Shown here piece after piece: positions 5,508-6,556 of a stretch of 6,556 nt of DNA; positions within the stretch are counted from its first letter, which is position 1, and each line of letters begins with the position of its first letter. Location: the NCBI GenBank assembly GCA_027297485.1, contig JAPUHZ010000209.1, positions 1 to 6,556 on the forward strand, in the 5' to 3' direction. Below the pieces are notes generated by a model, which saw nothing but the letters and a program-made list of their open reading frames with translations, had not been told where the DNA came from and ran no database searches. The stretch comes from Deltaproteobacteria bacterium (lineage in GTDB: Bacteria > Desulfobacterota_B > Binatia > UBA9968). Position numbers and translations under genes: made by a program.

Positions 5508-6008
5508 TCATTGGTTTAAAGTGGAATCCACTTGCGAACAACTCATGTGTAATAGCGCAGCCTTGGAACCGATCGCGGTGAGTCCGACTCCGGTAGGACC
5601 CACGTCATGGCAGAGGGTGCATCCAAAATCGACAAAATCGGTCCTAACCTTTCTCTGCCTTTCGCTCCACTCCTGTTCAGCTATGGCCAGAGTTTCCCAC
5701 ACCGTCGTCAACATTCCGGGACATCCTTCAAAGCCTTCAGCCCTTTCTTGCCCCAGAGGAGTGAGTCCAAAGAGCCCAGTGTTGGTGAGGGTGTGACAGG
5801 TAACGCATCCATGATTGTCGTAGATCCACTTGGCAATCTCCTGGGGACTTTTTCCCTCCTCATCAAATTCGAGTAAAGAAGTCGGTTGGGCGGCTTCGAT
5901 GGAAGGATTGTCAGGGCTAGGATCTTGCTGGCAGGAAATAATCCCGGCCACGATAGAGACTGAAACGACAACAGGTAAGGCCATCCTCAAGAACTTGGAC
6001 TTGTTCAT
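5508..6008 (-). CDS. two-haem c-type cytochrome lipoprotein
   Basis: This 166-residue protein starts at ATG 6008 with AGGAGG 7 bases upstream. Residues 1-26 are a lipoprotein signal: MNKSKFLR, a hydrophobic stretch, then I-I-S-C with Cys26 as the lipid site. Two haem-binding CxxCH motifs follow: CVTCH (68-72) and CTLCH (130-134). Met99 and Met155 are plausible sixth ligands. The two halves look alike: GC..CH, then GLTPLG or GLTAIG, then a Cys-Met pair (GCPGML and HMSC). This suggests domain duplication. It should sit on the periplasmic face of a membrane and pass electrons; no partner oxidase or dehydrogenase is in the window. The gene downstream on the same strand is the propeller pseudogene, with only about 26 bases between. 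The cytochrome identity is firm; the partner is unknown. Confidence 0.93.
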   Translation of the reverse strand: MNKSKFLRMALPVVVSVSIVAGIISCQQDPSPDNPSIEAAQPTSLLEFDEEGKSPQEIAKWIYDNHGCVTCHTLTNTGLFGLTPLGQERAEGFEGCPGMLTTVWETLAIAEQEWSERQRKVRTDFVDFGCTLCHDVGPTGVGLTAIGSKAALLHMSCSQVDSTLNQ

Positions 6009-6015
6009 CGTAGAT

Positions 6016-6021
6016 CCTCCT
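6016..6021 (-). promoter_or_regulatory. ribosome binding site of the cytochrome gene
   Basis: CCTCCT on the plus strand is AGGAGG on the coding strand, 7 bases from the ATG. It fixes the start at 6008. Confidence 0.9.
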
Positions 6022-6049
6022 GGGCCCTAGAATAGACCGGTTAGCCAGG

Positions 6050-6072
6050 ATTGTACACCCCTTTTGAGGGGG
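6050..6072 (-). promoter_or_regulatory. candidate promoter with palindromic spacer, cytochrome gene
   Basis: On the minus strand, TACAAT (plus 6050-6055) matches five of six -10 bases and lies about 40 bases before the start codon. Just upstream is the inverted repeat CCCCT 6058-6062 with AGGGG 6067-6071, which would occupy the -10 to -35 spacer. No good -35 hexamer is visible, so an activator may be needed if this is a promoter. Confidence 0.35.
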
Positions 6073-6100
6073 AATGATGCGTAAAGTCGGGTAGAGAACA

Positions 6101-6406
6101 ATGGGCTGCGCTGGTTTGCGGGGAGATCAGGCTCTGTCGGAAGAGCAGATGGCCTGTGAAGCTCTGATGGGGACACGCAATCTCACCATTACCTCCGCTC
6201 GTTTGCTGGCAGCGACAGAGACGACTCCGCAGTACTGCTACGTGAAGGGAATCCTCTCACCGGCCATTGTCTATCATGTCCAACCGCCCTTACCTCAGGA
6301 CTGGAATAGTCGATTCTTGAAGCCCTTGGAGGGGGTGGGATCCCACCCCCACAGACCCTTTAACTCACACTTAACCCTCGGTCCCAATCTGTCCCACTTT
6401 CGCTGA
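6101..6406 (+). pseudogene. N-terminal fragment of a tannase/feruloyl-esterase-like gene
   Basis: Residues 17-74 of the frame from ATG 6101 (MACEALMGTRNLTITSARLL, then 'TTPQYCYVKGILSPAIVYHV' and PPLPQDWNSRFL) match the first mature strands of tannase/feruloyl-esterase-like hydrolases. These begin with 'C..L....L.N.TITSA', a 'YC.V.G...P.I' strand and 'LP..WN.RFL'. The next expected element, the glycine-rich 'GGGG' turn and the nucleophile, is missing. After 'RFL', at about 6320, the frame runs through a perfect palindrome into unrelated residues and stops at TGA 6404-6406. No signal peptide precedes the homologous part although family members are usually secreted, so the 5' end is probably damaged too. 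The C-terminal end of a similar family is at 3-503 on the same strand, but the two pieces cannot be one gene in this order. Confidence 0.68.
6331..6350. repeat. 20-base perfect palindrome
   Basis: GGGGGTGGGATCCCACCCCC equals its own reverse complement. It lies about 10 bases after the point where esterase homology ends. As RNA it would form an 8-pair stem with a GATC loop. It lacks a T-run on the plus strand, so it is a weak terminator candidate; a small mobile or REP-type scar is the alternative. Confidence 0.85.
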
Positions 6407-6480
6407 CGGGATACATCCTTCAAAAGCAGACAAAAAGGGGCTTTAAATTTGAGAGTATCACCCTCAGAGGAGGCAAGTTT
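6351..6480. other. gene-free stretch before the last start codon
   Basis: No recognisable coding DNA follows the esterase fragment. TGTCCCACTTTCGCTGACGG, at about 6390-6409, resembles the outer end of some insertion sequences, but no partner end or transposase is visible. GGGGCTTTAAATTTGAGAG (6437-6455) recurs with few changes at 6520-6539, inside the following open frame. Confidence 0.35.
6466..6473 (+). promoter_or_regulatory. ribosome binding site for the frame at 6481, possibly in a hairpin
   Basis: AGAGGAGG sits 7 bases before ATG 6481. CAGAGG (6465-6470) can pair with CCTCTG (6491-6496) inside the coding frame, which would partly hide the site. Confidence 0.55.
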
Positions 6481-6556
6481 ATGAAGAAAGCCTCTGTGGG
6501 CTCTTTTACACTAGACAGAGGAGCTTTTAGATTTGAGAGCGAAGTGGGCGGAGTCA
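6481..6556 (+). CDS. start of an unidentified gene (3' end outside window)
   Basis: ATG 6481 opens a frame that is still open at the right edge, giving 25 residues: MKKASVGSFTLDRGAFRFES then EVGGV. The ribosome binding site and spacing are good, which is the main reason to call it. There is no recognisable domain, and the lysine-rich start is not followed by a clear hydrophobic signal. The minus strand also has an open frame across this stretch, so coding is likely but not proven. I do not recognise the product. Confidence 0.45.
   Translation, partial: MKKASVGSFTLDRGAFRFESEVGGV

Overview
The window looks like chromosomal DNA from a Gram-negative bacterium. The supporting signs are strong AAGGAGG-type ribosome binding sites, a twin-arginine signal peptide, a lipoprotein signal on a two-haem c-type cytochrome, and moderate GC. 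Remnants of Hanks-type kinase, cohesin-like, ankyrin and NHL-like propeller proteins suggest a large environmental genome, perhaps a deltaproteobacterial, Acidobacteria-like or Tectomicrobia-like lineage. That lineage guess is inference; no RNA gene or phylogenetic marker is present.

Layout, left to right. (1) The C-terminal end of a tannase/feruloyl-esterase-like protein (+) enters from the left edge and stops at 503. (2) About 470 bases have no recognisable gene. (3) Two paralogous exported alpha/beta-hydrolases (+) follow at 990-2027 and 2410-3456, about two thirds identical over the part compared. Each is followed, after exactly 13 bases, by the decayed start of a Hanks-type Ser/Thr protein kinase. 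The duplicated unit was therefore apparently hydrolase plus kinase. The second kinase remnant runs in frame into the first strands of a cohesin-like domain, giving a chimeric relic. (4) On the minus strand lie a secreted or lipid-anchored ankyrin-repeat protein (3913-4605), a multiply frameshifted NHL-like beta-propeller pseudogene (about 4676-5481), and an intact two-haem cytochrome lipoprotein (5508-6008). (5) On the plus strand at the right are the N-terminal piece of another tannase/feruloyl-esterase-like gene, broken next to a 20-base perfect palindrome, and the first 25 codons of an unidentified gene starting at 6481.

Only four complete genes look intact: two hydrolases, the ankyrin protein and the cytochrome. 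All four products appear to be exported. The hydrolases and esterase pieces would fit ester or C-C bond hydrolysis of aromatic-type compounds, and the cytochrome would fit periplasmic electron transfer, but nothing here proves a shared pathway. The rest is largely gene debris: two kinase starts, one cohesin fragment, one propeller and one esterase start. The most notable result is this dense set of relics and the duplication history they record. No CRISPR array, RNA gene, complete mobile element or clear new defence system was seen.
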